Source: Albugo candida (Eukaryota; Oomycota; Peronosporomycetes; Albuginales; Albuginaceae). Taken from it: a stretch of DNA of 64,000 nt. How positions within the stretch are numbered: position 1 is the stretch's first letter; every line of letters starts with the position of its first letter. This document shows positions 9,887-22,213 of the stretch, one piece after another. Made by a program: the position numbers and the translations under genes. Under the pieces are notes generated by a model. It worked only from the letters and a program-made list of their open reading frames with translations. It did not search any database and was not told the DNA's origin. The stretch covers positions 124,001 to 188,000 of the forward strand of contig CAJNAR010000150.1 of the NCBI GenBank assembly GCA_905220665.1, written 5' to 3'.

Positions 9887-11715
9887 ATGGAATGCGAGGA
9901 CGAAGAACAGCAAAGTAGCAGCAGCTTCTTCGAGAACAGGAGTTATGCCGATAAGAGGGATAAAATTCAAGCAGTAATTGAGTACAACCGAGAATGTAAC
10001 CGTCCGTTTCGTGTGGTGTCAAGTGACAAACGGCGTTATAAAGCAGTGTGCACACAACATGACTGTTTCTTCGTTGTGCAGTTTTCCTTTTCGCGAGCAT
10101 TCAGACCTCCAAAGAAGTTTGTTTTGCACTCCTGTGAAGTATCCGAATCGTCAAAGGCGACTCGTAGATATACAACCGCAAAACAAATTGCTTCAAATCC
10201 TGCAGTCAAAGATATGGCCATAATATCCGGTAGGAAAGTGTCTCTCGTGATGATCCAAACGAAGTTGAGGAACGAAGAGATTTCCGCCACATATATGAAC
10301 TGTGCTCACGCATTCAAAAAGTTAAAGCTTGAGTTATGCGGATGTGATATTGAGCAATACAGCCTCATTCCGTCCTACATGGCTGCACTAAACATTCGAG
10401 GCCACGAAGCCAAGCTTAAAATCGTAGATGATGAATTCATGCGGTTGCGTATCAATTTCCGGGAAGAGCTTCGAGCATATAAGTCATACAGTGAGCGTGG
10501 GATATCCATGGACGGCACATTCATCAAGACATCAATCGGTGGGGGTACTCCTTGTTGCGTGCTTTCGAAATGGAAACAACGACATCCAAATTATCGGAGT
10601 TGGGCTCGTGTGGGTAGAGAATGAAGATAATTGGAGCTGGTTTTTGAAGTTCCTACTGTCTCACCCCAGCCATCTCCTGCATTCGTGATACCCGATAGAG
10701 ACAAGGGACTTATAAAAACTATGCTTATATCGGCACCAAATGTCCCACATTTTTTCTGCTTCCGGCATTTGATGGAAATGTCAACAAAAAATACAAGTCC
10801 AGGCTGTTGAAGAGTTTGGCGTGGATATTGGCTCGTTTACGGAGAACGGTGGAGTACGAGGAGGCTAAGGCGGATATCGCCATTTTGAAAATCAGTGCGC
10901 TGGTATGGCTACAGGAGGTTGATCGTGAAAATTGGTCAACAGCTTACTCACGATGTCCAAGATACAACACTTTGACATCAAACAACGTGGAGGAGGTAAA
11001 CAGCGTGTTGAAGGGAATTCGGACTCTTCCTATCATCGACTGATTAATGGGAATGGAACGTTACGTGGCGTGCAAGTGGGCTGAAAATATCAGCAAAGTA
11101 AAAATCTGGGAAGTACTGACTCCGTATGCATCATGAAAGGTGGATAAAACAATGGCCGCTGCGAGTGGGGTGAAATTGATGAATGCTCGACCTGTTGCTA
11201 CATCGTCGCAATCCGCTCAGGGGTGGGGAGAATTCCGGTGAAATTAGCAGTTCAATTCCGCGATGAAGTTGTGCGATGCTCGTGTAAGTACTTCAAAGAT
11301 TTTGGCTCGACTTGCATTCATGCATTACTAGCATTGAATCATTCCAGGAAATTGCCCAACGGGTCACGTATTTTCATGAGTCCCGGAATTCATCGACGTT
11401 TGCGGCCGCCTATTCTGAGAGATATAACGATAACATAATGCCAATCGTGGTGAAAAATGATCTCACAAGAGGTGTGTGCAACGCTCCATCTATTATGAGA
11501 AAAAAGAGCGTCCAAAGAAGAAGCGGATTCCATCGCAACAAGCTACTGAGAAATTGGAAAAGCGCCGAACGAGATGTGGATTAAGCAATCATCTTGGCCA
11601 TAATCGTAAGACCTGTCCGATAAGGGACGCAAAATTGTATGCTTCCTTATCCCCACTACATAGTGCGTCATTGATCAGAGGTTTTTCATCCAAGACTGGG
11701 TTTTCCTCTTTATAA
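9887..11715 (+). pseudogene. Mutator-like (MULE) transposase, frameshifted
   Basis: The first open part (9887-10624, 245 aa) covers the N-terminal DNA-binding region and reaches the catalytic block at MDGTFIK (near 10508). Reading frame is then lost. Later blocks keep the family order in other frames: PDRDKG near 10690 (second acidic block) followed by HFFCFRH, a serine/asparagine-rich block near 10975 (LTSNNVEEVNS), a SWIM zinc finger near 11275-11330 (C-S-C ... C-I-H), and a zinc knuckle near 11575-11615 (CG..NHLGHNRKTC). These domains define MULE transposases. Several stops and frame changes make this copy inactive. It sits inside element K and is read in the same direction as its left end. 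Confidence 0.85.
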
Positions 11716-11796
11716 TCCTAGGCCTGTGTATATCCGTACGTATGGTATACAGCCTTGTTATATCTTTTTATAATCCCGTAAAAAAATTAAAATGAC

Positions 11797-12533
11797 GTGA
11801 ATCGTTATTCAGCCCCCACCCTCCATGAATTAATGGCAATTGTAGCCTCTGATTGGTCTGAATAGATGCAAAGGAATTTATAAAATACTAGAAATCACAC
11901 TGTTGTCTCCTTCAACTTCAATTTACCTGTAGACTTGACGACATCCACAATGGGCTATCCTTGAGCCCATGCTTTCGTCACCAAGTAATACCGCTGTCTG
12001 CTAATGATTTTGATCAGCATTGGTGGTTGGTACAGCCAATGCCAGTTCATATTGAGGGTGGGACCATGCCAATTGGAATTGAGATAGCATTAAAGTGAAT
12101 AAATGACGAGTATGGGAATGCTTCCAATCATCGTGAGCGTGCGCTGCTAGGCAATGTCTTGGCATTCACAGAGACAGAAACTCGCGAACTTGTGCAAATG
12201 CGCACGCGCGGTAGGCCATCGAGCTTAATGCGCGACTTCCTTTGAAGTTTGAGCATGTTAGCGCTGCTTTGGATGCTCCTGTGCATCGCCGAAGACGTCG
12301 AGAATACCAAAAGAAAGGTCACAATACCAGAACCTGCCGTCAAGAAGCAACAGCAGCACCAGCAACACTTGCAGCAGTAGATTTAGATACAGACTTAGAT
12401 TAAGTAGTACAAAATTCGCAGAAACCGGAGTTTTTTTTGATTTTATTGTTTCATTTCGTTGCATTTAATCAGACCAATCAGAGGCCACGGTTTTTAGTAA
12501 TATATGAAGGGTGGGGGCTGATTAACGATTCCC
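11797..12533 (+). repeat. Inner MULE remnant (unit L) with its own inverted ends
   Basis: The left end (GTGAATCGTTATTCAGCCCC) and the inverted right end (GGGGGCTGATTAACGATTCCC) flank about 0.7 kb. The middle encodes fragments of a different MULE transposase tail: RTRGRPSSLMRDF and KKGHNTRTC (zinc knuckle), then a Gln/Ala-rich end. Related units are J at 26805-27460 and the interior of H at 30060-30812, both in the opposite orientation. Confidence 0.6.
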
Positions 12534-12653
12534 GTAATTTACTTTAATTTATTCTCTTATATTTGTTTAAACCAATCAGAGGCCACAATTGCCATTAATT
12601 CATGGAGGCTGAGTGCTGATTACAGAAAACGTGAGTGCTAAATAACAATTCCT

Positions 12654-13574
12654 TAATATTCATTTTGGTAGCAATGATCTAAACAAATACAATCCTGTCA
12701 GAAATTCTCCATTCATTTTTGCATTCCCTAACAAAATCGATACTCATAATGATTGCCTTGATGTAAATGCTGGGTGCGTTGCTGATGGCGAAATTGATTC
12801 TGTATTATGTTTGTCCTTAACTGCTACTCTTTCTCTTCCATGCCTTACTGTCCACCTTTACCGAACTGCCTTTTTCTCTTACTCTTCATGAATTTTGTAA
12901 CTAACGTGCAACTATTCCTATACTATTTTCCGATATCTTATAGCCGCCTCTTCCGCGCTCATCGAGCCTCCTGAAGATTCACTTACTCCTTCAACTTTTC
13001 TCACTGTTTCCAACATGCCCTTCGTGCATGGTGCTAATTTTGGAGCGTACTGCGAGTTGAATAAAAGGTAAAAAAGGAAGTGTATATTATCTTGACTTAT
13101 CGGTTCAACCCTAATATAGCCATCAGGTGGTTACCTAATGCGTCCAGAGAGTGGTCGATCGACCCAGCTCTTTCTTCCATATGCTTCGTCGGTATGACGA
13201 TAATATTATTATACATGGATCCCAACATCAGCTTATAAATAAACTTTTATCGGGCGAGATATGATCCGACTCCCCTAAACCAACATTTCTTTTTTGTTTC
13301 AATTACGTCAAATTTTGTTTTAACAAATCCAAGGAGTTTTTTGAATTAACCAAAGCTATTTTTCGAATATATCCAGCTGAAGGTGTCTATATTACCAGAA
13401 TTAGACTGACTGACTTCTCGAGTTGCCTTGGCTATCTTAAATAACAAATATACAGAGAAAAAACGTTTCGCAAAATACCTGTGAGAGATGATAATATGTC
13501 CCTCGGTGCTAGTCCTGCAGTGCGGTAGCGTCCACCACTACAGTACGAGAGTGTATCCATCCTATAACGGATAA
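12654..13574. other. No gene seen
   Basis: This is AT-rich sequence between element K and the LINE fragment. I found no conserved ORF, RNA or repeat. Confidence 0.4.
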
Positions 13575-13685
13575 ATGCTGAAAGTTGTAAAAAGTTGTAA
13601 AAAGTGGTCCAAAAGTACCGTGTTTTGTAAAAGGGTCCAAAAGTACCGTGTGTTGTCAAATGGTCCAAAGTATCGTGTTGTGCGA
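13575..13685 (-). repeat. Tandem tail of a LINE 3' end
   Basis: Read on the minus strand, three imperfect copies of AACACGGTACTTTTGGACC follow the LINE 3' end, with AACTTTTTAC repeats at the far end. The equivalent point after the other LINE copy (near 33050) shows only one diverged unit. Short tandem tails like this are common at the 3' ends of some LINE families. Confidence 0.6.
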
Positions 13686-14819
13686 ACTGGTGTGCACCGC
13701 ACTACGGTGACCATAATCAGCCAACTAGGACTAGGATCTGAGTTGCACTTGCCTTTCCACTCGCCTGTGCCGGATCGGCAGCAATGATTTTCGACTTCTG
13801 ATAAATCCACCGAATGATCCTTGCGTTGCAAGTTGTTCCAAAACTTTAGCAAGCCGAATGCGCTCCTCTTGGTCGTACCACTGTCTTCGAAAGTACCGAA
13901 CGTGCGCACTAAATGTGGTCTAAATGACGGAAAGTGCTGGAGTTGTCGGAGTTGCTGATCGCTCATCGAACAAACGACGATTGTGATCTGTCCAGACGAA
14001 GCGCAGTGTCACCGCTTGCAATGCAAGCCATAAATCCGATATAATTCCTAAACATTCTTTCCAATCCGACCGTAGTGTTGGTACGATTGCACATGCAATA
14101 TGCGTCCAACGTGGTCGAGAGGAGAAAAACTGATCCCAACAAGGGAGTAACTCCCTCCATAACTGTGCCGTGTGATCGCGCTCTAAAAAGAGATGTTGAT
14201 TGGATTCCACTGCCCCACACGAAGGCTGCGTGCACAATATAATGTCGGGCTGAATATCCTTCAAGAACCAGAAACGAGATCGAACTGGCAACATTCAAAA
14301 GGCTAGACGAAACTGTAAATCTTCGTAAATCGGTAATACACGTTTCCGAAGATGTCGTGATGTAGCCATAAATCTTCTCACTCGTTCGGTATCCAGTGCG
14401 TCCGATCTCTCCCGTGATGACCAATGTGTCGACATCGAATGACTCTTGGTTTGTTCGGAAGGTTTCCAGACGATTCGTGAGAGTTGACGGCGTGCAATGA
14501 ATGGGAAATAGTGTTTCGTCTCCTTGCATTGTACTCCCACATAGAACGATCTACCACTTGTGTTTGGTTGGATCCAAGTGATAAGACCAGTCGTCGAGTG
14601 GATACTCTGTAGTATCTGCGTGACTTCATTGTAAAGTCTACTCAGCAACTTTCCTTCAGCCATATCCGATGTATTTAGCTCTTCGTCGTTGTAATACATG
14701 TCGGCAAAATCTTCCTTCGTTGGCCATGTGTCGCTTTCTCGAAAATAGCCTTGAAGACTGCGAATGTCGAAAAGCGTAGCAAACGATTTCCGAAATGTTC
14801 GATGTGATTCGTCCACCAT
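13686..14819 (-). pseudogene. LINE retrotransposon 3' fragment (RT C-terminal region and zf-RVT)
   Basis: An open stretch from ATG 14819 to 14295 (174 aa) passes by frameshift into a second one (about 14294-13920, 124 aa). The second contains a zf-RVT-type block (FLKDIQPDIILCTQPSCGAVES, then HLFLERDHTAQLWRELL and FVWTDHNRRLF). The copy at 32440-32900 encodes the same blocks (DLWLALQ, FVWTD.NR.LFD). The non-coding 3' ends of both copies also match (GTGCAACTT.GATCCTAGTCC). There is no reverse transcriptase active site in this fragment, so it is 5'-truncated, as is usual for LINE insertions. Confidence 0.75.
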
Positions 14820-15070
14820 GCCAAGATTGTATCAAACGTTCTGCGTACTCGAATGGCGAGTAGAAGCTATTTAACGTAATTCTTGTTCGCTTTCGAAGAT
14901 GTTCATTTAAATTTAATTTTTTTATAAGTGAAATTATTTCAAGTTTTATTTCTAGTTAATTTTAAAAATAAGAATGTAGATTTGAGTAAAGTTGGTAAGG
15001 TACTGCGCATATTATAGAATTAAACCATTGAAAAAGAAATTTCAAAAATTTTCATAGTATTTTCTCTATA

Positions 15071-17379
15071 ATGGCTCCTCCCAAAAAAAGAAGGCTGGCC
15101 CTGTTAGCCAACTTGCACCAAGCCAACAACAAGAAGAGGCAGCTTAGGCACAGAAACAATAGCAGGAAAAGGTGGAGGCAGCAGAGGATATCGATTGTTA
15201 GACCCTCATGTCAGACTGGAGTGGAGAGGAGGAAGAGGAAGGTGAAGGTGAAGAGGAAGAAGACTGGCTGGAAACAGACACAGCTCAGCTACAAAAGAAA
15301 ATGGCTGCTGTCCAGGCTCAGCTGGAGAAGGAAAGAAGGGGAAGAAGAAGAGATCTTCTACCTATAAAAGTGAGCTGGCTTCTTTTGCCAAAAACGTTCT
15401 TTATCCTCTACTCTTTACATACATTGGCAGAGAACTCAAGAACTTACAAGTGGAGGAGGGAGAAGTATGTCATGGAGAATAACCTGCAGAGGCTGGACAT
15501 CTACTTCAAACCAGCAGGTCAGCAGCCATCAGCAACTAAAAGAAAGGAGCTGTTCATTGCATCAGAAGATGAGAGTAGTGAGCAGCAGGGAGAAGAGGCA
15601 GAAGAAGAAGACAGGATGGAAGAGGCCATTAACGGTTTGAGGGAAGGGCTGAAAGGCATACTGAACCAGAAAAGCAGCTGGGGAAAATTCCCTTCTTATC
15701 TTGTTTAAGACTTATGGCCATCCTCCAGTATCTGAAAGGACGGCTTTATCAGGGCATGAGAAAGAAGGAAGCATCAGCTACTGCAGTCAACGAAAAACTG
15801 CACAAGACGTCAGACTGGGCCTGCAGGAACGTTGGGCTTTGGGCAGATCGCTTTTGGTCAGCAAAGCCCTTCTAACACATCATCAAGGCCGACATTAAAA
15901 AAGGAGAGAGATCCTGGGAGACCTTGATATCAAGAGGAAGTGCCTGTCATGGATGAGAGGGAGAAAGCTCAATGAAAGATCGCCCAAAGAGCTTCAGACG
16001 GTCCTTCAAAACAGAATTTTCCGAAAGATCCTGGGAGAGAAGGAGAAGAAGATAAACTACTTGACAATGGTTAAGTACCTGAAGATCTGGGGATTCAAAA
16101 AAAGAAAATGAAAAAGCAGCTGTATATGGACGGTCATGAAAGGAAGGATGTGGTGAAGTATAGAGGATTGGTCAAAGAGGACGATTCAGTACCAAAAGAT
16201 GATGGATGAGTGGACTGGAGAGGAGATGGATGTGTTGGTGGATGGCAAGGTGGAATTGTGGGACAACAAGTATGTGCATGCGACGCATGATGAGTCTACC
16301 ATCTACAGCAACGATAAAAGAGAGGAGTTCTGGGTAGAAGAAGGCGAAAGTTGGAATAGGAAGAAAGGACCAGGGGGTCAATCATGATCAGTGACTTTCT
16401 GCGCCCGTGCCATGGGCCCATGAAAGTAACTGATCAGCAAGCGAGGGAGAATGGGCTCACTTCACCATCAGCCAGAGAGATCATCAAGGCAGGCAAGAAC
16501 AGAGATGGTTGGTGGAAAACCGAAGACATGGTAAGGCAACTCAATGAGAAGGCCGTCCCCATTTTCAACATTCTTCATCCAGGATGTATTGGTGAGTTTT
16601 TCAAATTTCTTCTTTCACATTTCTAGTTGGAACTGAAGATTGACGTTTTCTTTTCCGGGACGTTTTTCTTTCGACCCATCTTCCAACCATCAGGCGTTTG
16701 CTCTCAACGCTCTGGTGGCTGGTAGGATGATTCTCAAGCTCAACAATGAGAAACATACCTGAACAAGATGGATGGTACATCAAATTGATTACCAGAAAAT
16801 CTGGCGATCCATGTGGCTTACCCGCAATGGAGAGATTTGCTTCAAGGGCATCGAGATGGTAAGCTTTCTTCTCTGTGTTTTCCGGATATCACCACTGACG
16901 TTGCTCTCTCACAGGTGCTGAAGGAAAGAGGGATTGGGTCTCCTCACAACGTAAATTGGAATCAGGATTGCCATTCCAAGGCATTGCCTCCAACAAATGA
17001 CTGCTACTGGAGGCATGCCTTGATGGTTCAGCCCAATTTTGCTGAACAGGATTCACCCTGGAGATGGAGGTGAAGCAGACAGGACACATTATTAAATATT
17101 ACCCCAGATTCTACTGTGAGTGCAACTTCATCGATAGGTACTGGGGAGCCGCCAAGAGAGCAGCTCAGAACCAATCCAATTATAATTTTCACCTCGCTTT
17201 GGGAGAGGCTCCCTGGTATCCTCGATGGAGTGAGCATGAAGGAAATTTGGAAGTACGCTCGAACATCCTGGCGATACATAGAAATGTATATCAAAGGCAA
17301 GGATGGCGTTGAGGCGGAGAAAGTTGAGCGGGACAGATGGAAGATGAAATCGCACCGACGTCTACGCGTCAAGGATTGA
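15071..17379 (+). pseudogene. Decayed DDE-superfamily transposase (fungal/oomycete type)
   Basis: Several open pieces in different frames follow one family in order: a Lys/Arg- and Glu-rich N-terminus (15071-15708), HATHDESTIYSNDK and KGPGGQSIMISDFL (16275-16405), NRDGWWKTED and FNILHPGC (16495-16590), SNHQAFALNALVAGR in another frame (about 16685-16725), ERGIGSPHNVNWNQDC with QPNFAEQ (16925-17050), then YYPRFYCECNFIDRYWGAAKR (about 17095-17160) and TSWRYIEMYIKGKDG (17260-17310). The conserved Asp/Glu-containing blocks are those of the DDE endonucleases common in basidiomycete and some oomycete genomes. Many frameshifts show it is dead. No terminal repeats were identified. The interrupted regions may include short introns, but decay is the simpler reading. 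Confidence 0.7.
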
Positions 17380-19389
17380 TTTCTGCAGACATATCGATGT
17401 GTTAACAGGTGTTTGAGCTTTTTTTTTTGGATTTCCTTATGACTCTGCCATATATACAACGCCATTCGTCGTTTTTTTCTATACCTCCCATGCCCTATTT
17501 ACTCTCATTCTAGGCCTAAAACTGTGCATAGACATTCCTATTTTGATTGAATACCTTGTCTGCCTTGTTTCCTTTCATTCCATCCACGAAAGAAAAATTG
17601 CACAGCGTGCGACCTTTCACACGGGTGGTTTCAATTTCTGCCGATCTTAGGAAAACATGAAAAAGGTCAAACTTTGAGGCGTATCAGCACCATGAAAAAA
17701 AGATATGCACAATCTTCTTGCAACAAAATGTTCCGCACTTCAAAAGCTATCGTTTGGTGCAAGAAAAATTGACAAAGCTTTCCAATCCAGGTGTCTGATA
17801 GACTTTGAACTTGGTCAGAAAATGTTGGTTCTAGGAGAGTTGTACCATAGCAACCTCGACTAAAGTCAGTACAATACCGCTCTAGATACTATCACCAAAA
17901 ATGAGTGTTTAGTAACTTATTTAAGTCACCCTGCTCCGTTAGTCTGTAGAAGACTTTAAGCCTATCCAGAGTCGCTCGCGTGTGATGGCAATTTAGTTAA
18001 ATTGTGCCACAATAGATACATATCACGTATTGTAATATATGAAGCTGGAATAGCGTGAAAAATCGGGTGGTAGTATTCCAATTCGTATTCGAATACATTT
18101 CAAAGCTTACTTGTATCCGGGTGTAATGATGTTGAGAAGAAATATTTCCGGACTGCGCACATCTCCTTCATATAAAATATATTACCCCTTCCGCAATGTC
18201 TAACGCGTGTGTAGGATGTAAGCGCAAGTTTATTATAAATATTCTTAACGACTATTTGAATATCTCACCGATGAATTGCTCGTCATTACTGTCGCTGTCG
18301 TTTGGCTCTTACGATTCCATCGCAAAATTTCTTCAATTCCAGCTCACAGTTAATATTGTCGCAATCTATTGTGTTACGTACATTCACTTTAGTAGACGGC
18401 CATGCTCAGTGTCGTATTTGATGATATCTTTTGAACTAGAAATGTGAAACAAGGAATTTGACAAACTCACCCACCAGACCGAATAAAGGAAGACAATCCC
18501 CTTCAAAGGTTTTACACAAAATGGCGACACAATTGGAGAAGCACAAGTAGAGATTTGCTCATAATATCCATGACTTTCAGAGTCACAATCGCGATTGAAG
18601 ACGATTGGAACCAAGATAGCAATGGCAGATCATTTTATGGGAGTAAAAAGCAAGGAAAGATCAACCATTATTGTCGAGATTTTGCCTATGTATAAGTTTT
18701 ACAAAAATAAACATAAATATTTATATTATTTGACGCAGTATCTTTTTTTCTCCAAGGATTTCATAACGCTTTCTATTTGGCCCTTTAAGTGCCTTCTTTA
18801 TCCTATAATGAGAACCCGGCCGTGTGAATATCAATTTGGTCTGGATTCAGACCTAGAAAGGCAGATGTGTTCCCAGCCTTTTGCTTAGGTGGGATCAATA
18901 CGCTGCCCAAACTGCCGGTGATCAGAACAACAACCTCCGATAGGGGATTAGATTTCCCGGCCGGCAGAGCTGGGGTGGATAGGACCGCGGTGGGGTCCTC
19001 GACACGAGGCAAAGATTTCTCCATGTAAATATCAACCTACACGATGAAGCTATGGTCGTGTCAATGGCGCTGTCTACTACACCATATAATTACTGTACAG
19101 GCGTTGGACCGGGCTCTTCAGAGCGTTACATACTAGTGATTGTAATGTACTGTAAACCCCAAATTGTAGTAATATACGGTGTCTACATATAAGTCCCACG
19201 GACGGACACCTTTACCTGCGCTGGGGCGGATTCACTTCTCAATTAGCCGGCTACTACCTAACCAACCAATCTAGTAAAACATCTTGAAAAACAACCTTCT
19301 TCGGCCCATCTCAACCTTTCCCTCTTCAAAGAAAGGCTCAAGTCGACATATCGACACAGCCAAGGGTCTTAGCGTCCACTCGTAGTGAC
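17380..19389. other. No recognisable gene; GC-richer patch at 18800-19030
   Basis: The stretch is mostly AT-rich with short ORFs. The patch from about 18810 to 19025 is more GC-rich, contains CCCGGCCGGC and an open minus-strand frame of 73 codons without known motifs. Its position before the LINE remnant suggests it could be LINE 5' sequence, but nothing I can see proves that. Confidence 0.35.
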
Positions 19390-22213
19390 GTGACAACTCT
19401 GATGAGTCACCCAATTTTGAGTGATTGCATGATTGTTGATGAGTCATCACCCCTGTGTGATGACGTGGAAAGTACCTTCACATCCAATGTGACGATCCAA
19501 GTTGGTAAGGGTGGTACATATGCTACGGTCACTGCCTCGTCACAGAGCAACTGCAGTGTGGACGAAAACAAACGTCCGACTTTGGAAGACCTTATTTAGT
19601 CACAGGATTCCTTACGTAACAAAAAGGCTGGAGCGAAGCGCAAAACCGCGTGGAGCTCCCAAAGCCGTAAGCATCGGATATTGCTGCATTTTTCGAACTC
19701 AATATATGCCGTAGAGCATCCGGATTGGTCTGTTCTTGCCGCAAAAATTGAGGCAGCACGGCCTTATAAAATTGAGAAGGCGATCTTCCAATCATTTTGG
19801 AAATAGGTCAGACATCAGCCCCCGTTCCAAATGGATAATTGTTGACTTCACTCCTCCGGGTTCACGACGAACTGGTGTTCGAGTACCTCCTGGATAGTCG
19901 TCAGATTAGAAAGGGGTCTAATTTTTAGGGGAACGTCTGAGTGATGGGCACATTTACGGTCGCTTATGAACAACTGAAGTGTCAGTCGTTCATCGTTCTG
20001 GGTGAAAAGTACTTCTTGAAAGAGTACGACACTAGAACGTCTCTAAAGTGTATTAAGTCGGTCTGGAAGTTAAGCGGTAGGGTATTTTGTAATCCATCCA
20101 TTAAAAGAAGTGTGGCATCCTTCTCGATAATTTTTGAGTAGCAAATTCATCGAAAGGAGTTGTTATGTCGACGTGAAGAATTTACATTGCGTCATTCACG
20201 TGCCCGAACCCACTGGTACGCGCTGAGAAGGTATGCGAGAAAATCGCCTTCGGCAAACAACTCTTCCCTTTACAAGGAAAGAGTGCTCCGATTCCAACAG
20301 AACGACCACGTTTTTTTTCGGTCAACGTGAGCCATGCTGTTTAGAACTAGGAGCCTCTTCTACTTCCTCTGCTGCAGCTTCAAAACCAAAGAAGACAGCA
20401 CCAAAAATGGCATCTGTGGCCGCCTGAAAACCATTGATTTGCCGATTTCGAATCTAGAAGAGGCGACAACGATACTCAAACGAAAGCTATCAGACCAAAT
20501 ATCGTTAGAGTTCAACTCTCGTTCAGATATCAAGCCACCGGGCACACCACAACTACCGCAACAATCCCTCCCACTCCTACAATTTAAAAGAGAGACTATC
20601 TCCACCAAGAGTAACGGAACCAATGGAGTGGGGTTGGAATATAACCATGCAGATGGTTCGTTCATGCGGAAAACGTCACTGTATGGAGCTATTCTGAAAC
20701 ATGGTGTAAAAAGCACGGCCTACTGCTCTACCTGGTTTTGGCGACCAAGAATTGTTTCTCTGTTCTCATGAAAATGGAGGTGGAGATAAAAGAACTCAAA
20801 GCGGTTGGAAACCAGGAGCATGGAATTCAGATCGTTCGCGTGAAAACACGGATGCCAGAAGAAGTAGCCATTTCAGAAGAGGCTGCTAATTTTTTCGAAA
20901 ACGCCACGAAAATAGAATCTTGGAGCGACAAACTAGAGTTCTCGAGGTTAAGGAGCTCATGGAAATTGATTCTATAGATACTTCCCACACGATCATATCG
21001 GTTAAGCTGGTTAAGCTGACGCACAAATCGAACATGTGCGCAGGCTGGTTGATAGGATTTAGGACCGAGATATTTCTAGATATCGGTGCAAGGTCTCTTT
21101 CTAGATTTTCGGAAGGACAGGTTTCAAACAAGATAATACACGTACTTCTTTACCAAAGAAACGAGAGTCAATCAAGCTATCGACGAAGCTGTCATTTAAA
21201 TTGCTTGACGGAGGATTTTTGCGAGACAAATCACGACGAAGGGAGAACACTAGTTCAGTTTAATACTAATTCGGACGAAAGTATCCGAGCAGCACTTGAT
21301 CATTCAATCGCTATGAATGGTGTGCTACTTGTCTTTATGGAATCCAATGATAAAACATTGGACAATACTGTGAACCCACTGCTAGTCAATTGACTATTCG
21401 ATGCTCAATATTTGAATGACGATGTTACATTTGCGACACGATGGAGTCGACATGATGACCGGTAAGCTCCATCTAAAACATGATGCGATGTTCAAGGAAG
21501 TCGCCATATGGTGGAGGTCGGTGCCGGAATTTGTTCTCGGTTTGACATGATAAACGAACGCTCTAGCCATGATGGAACTCCTAGTCATGTATACTGCACC
21601 CAATCTTTACACAAATGATCACTGGGTCCAATATCTCACGGATTGGCCAGTGATTTGGATTCCGGACCATCATTGTTGATTATTGCCAGACAATGTGCTA
21701 ATATCGTCGTTACGCTCAGAGGTAGGCATTAAGTTTTGGTCCCAAAATTTTGGAGTAAATGGCGAAGGGTTCTTTTTGGTGATATCGGCGAGCTCGCCCT
21801 CAAAACTTACTCTTTCCCGGAAGAATTAGCAAACTACACCCTTCATTCAAGATGGTGGCAAGAAGTTAATTGTTGGTCCACTTCAGCGTAAATGCTAAGG
21901 GCTCCTCTATTCTTGTAAGGTGGAACGATGTATCAGCACTCACGGTGAATGTCAATGGAATTCATAAAAATGGCCCTTTCTATATTGACCACGTCCTATC
22001 AAACACTGCACTTCTTGTGCTCAAGGAACCAAGTATCACGATCACAACTAAATGGAATCATTTCAGTTCTTCAAACAATCAAAAATGCAGCATAGAATGT
22101 TTGTCAATGACGACAAGAATTCTTTTCTTCATCCCACTCAAAACCGAAGTGGTGGTGTGAGGATAATCCTTCGCTCGTACTTTCCTTGTTATACACTCTG
22201 CGCCATAAATATA
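19390..22213 (+). pseudogene. LINE retrotransposon, 5' half (ORF1-like region and start of endonuclease)
   Basis: Broken ORFs run through 19390-21393 without a domain I can name; by position they would be ORF1. From 21910 the start of an exonuclease-endonuclease-phosphatase (APE-type) domain is readable (ALTVNVNGIHK, later NRSGGVRIILRS near 22145-22185), typical of the endonuclease encoded by LINE ORF2. The domain is then interrupted by the Tc1-type element at 22214 and resumes at 23750. Multiple stops make it inactive. ORF1 assignment is inference; the endonuclease part is well supported. Confidence 0.6.

Larger units (their letters stand above)
8855..12653 (+). mobile_element. MULE-type DNA transposon (element K) with nested elements
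   Basis: The left end GGGAATCGTTATTCAGCAC at 8855 pairs with the inverted right end near 12570-12652. Both ends share a subterminal block containing GGCCTCTGATTG or its complement CAATCAGAGGCC. The flanks TAATATTTA (left) and TAATATTCA (right) match at 8 of 9 bases, the 9-bp target duplication size typical of Mutator-like elements. Inside are element B (8983-9807), the decayed transposase at 9887-11715 and the inner repeat unit L (about 11797-12533). I infer that K is the host element and B arrived later. Confidence 0.7.

Noticed and set aside
20334..21393. LTR-retrotransposon gag
   Set aside because: No long terminal repeats, no protease, integrase or RNase H follow, while an APE-type endonuclease does. 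LINE ORF1 territory is the better guess.
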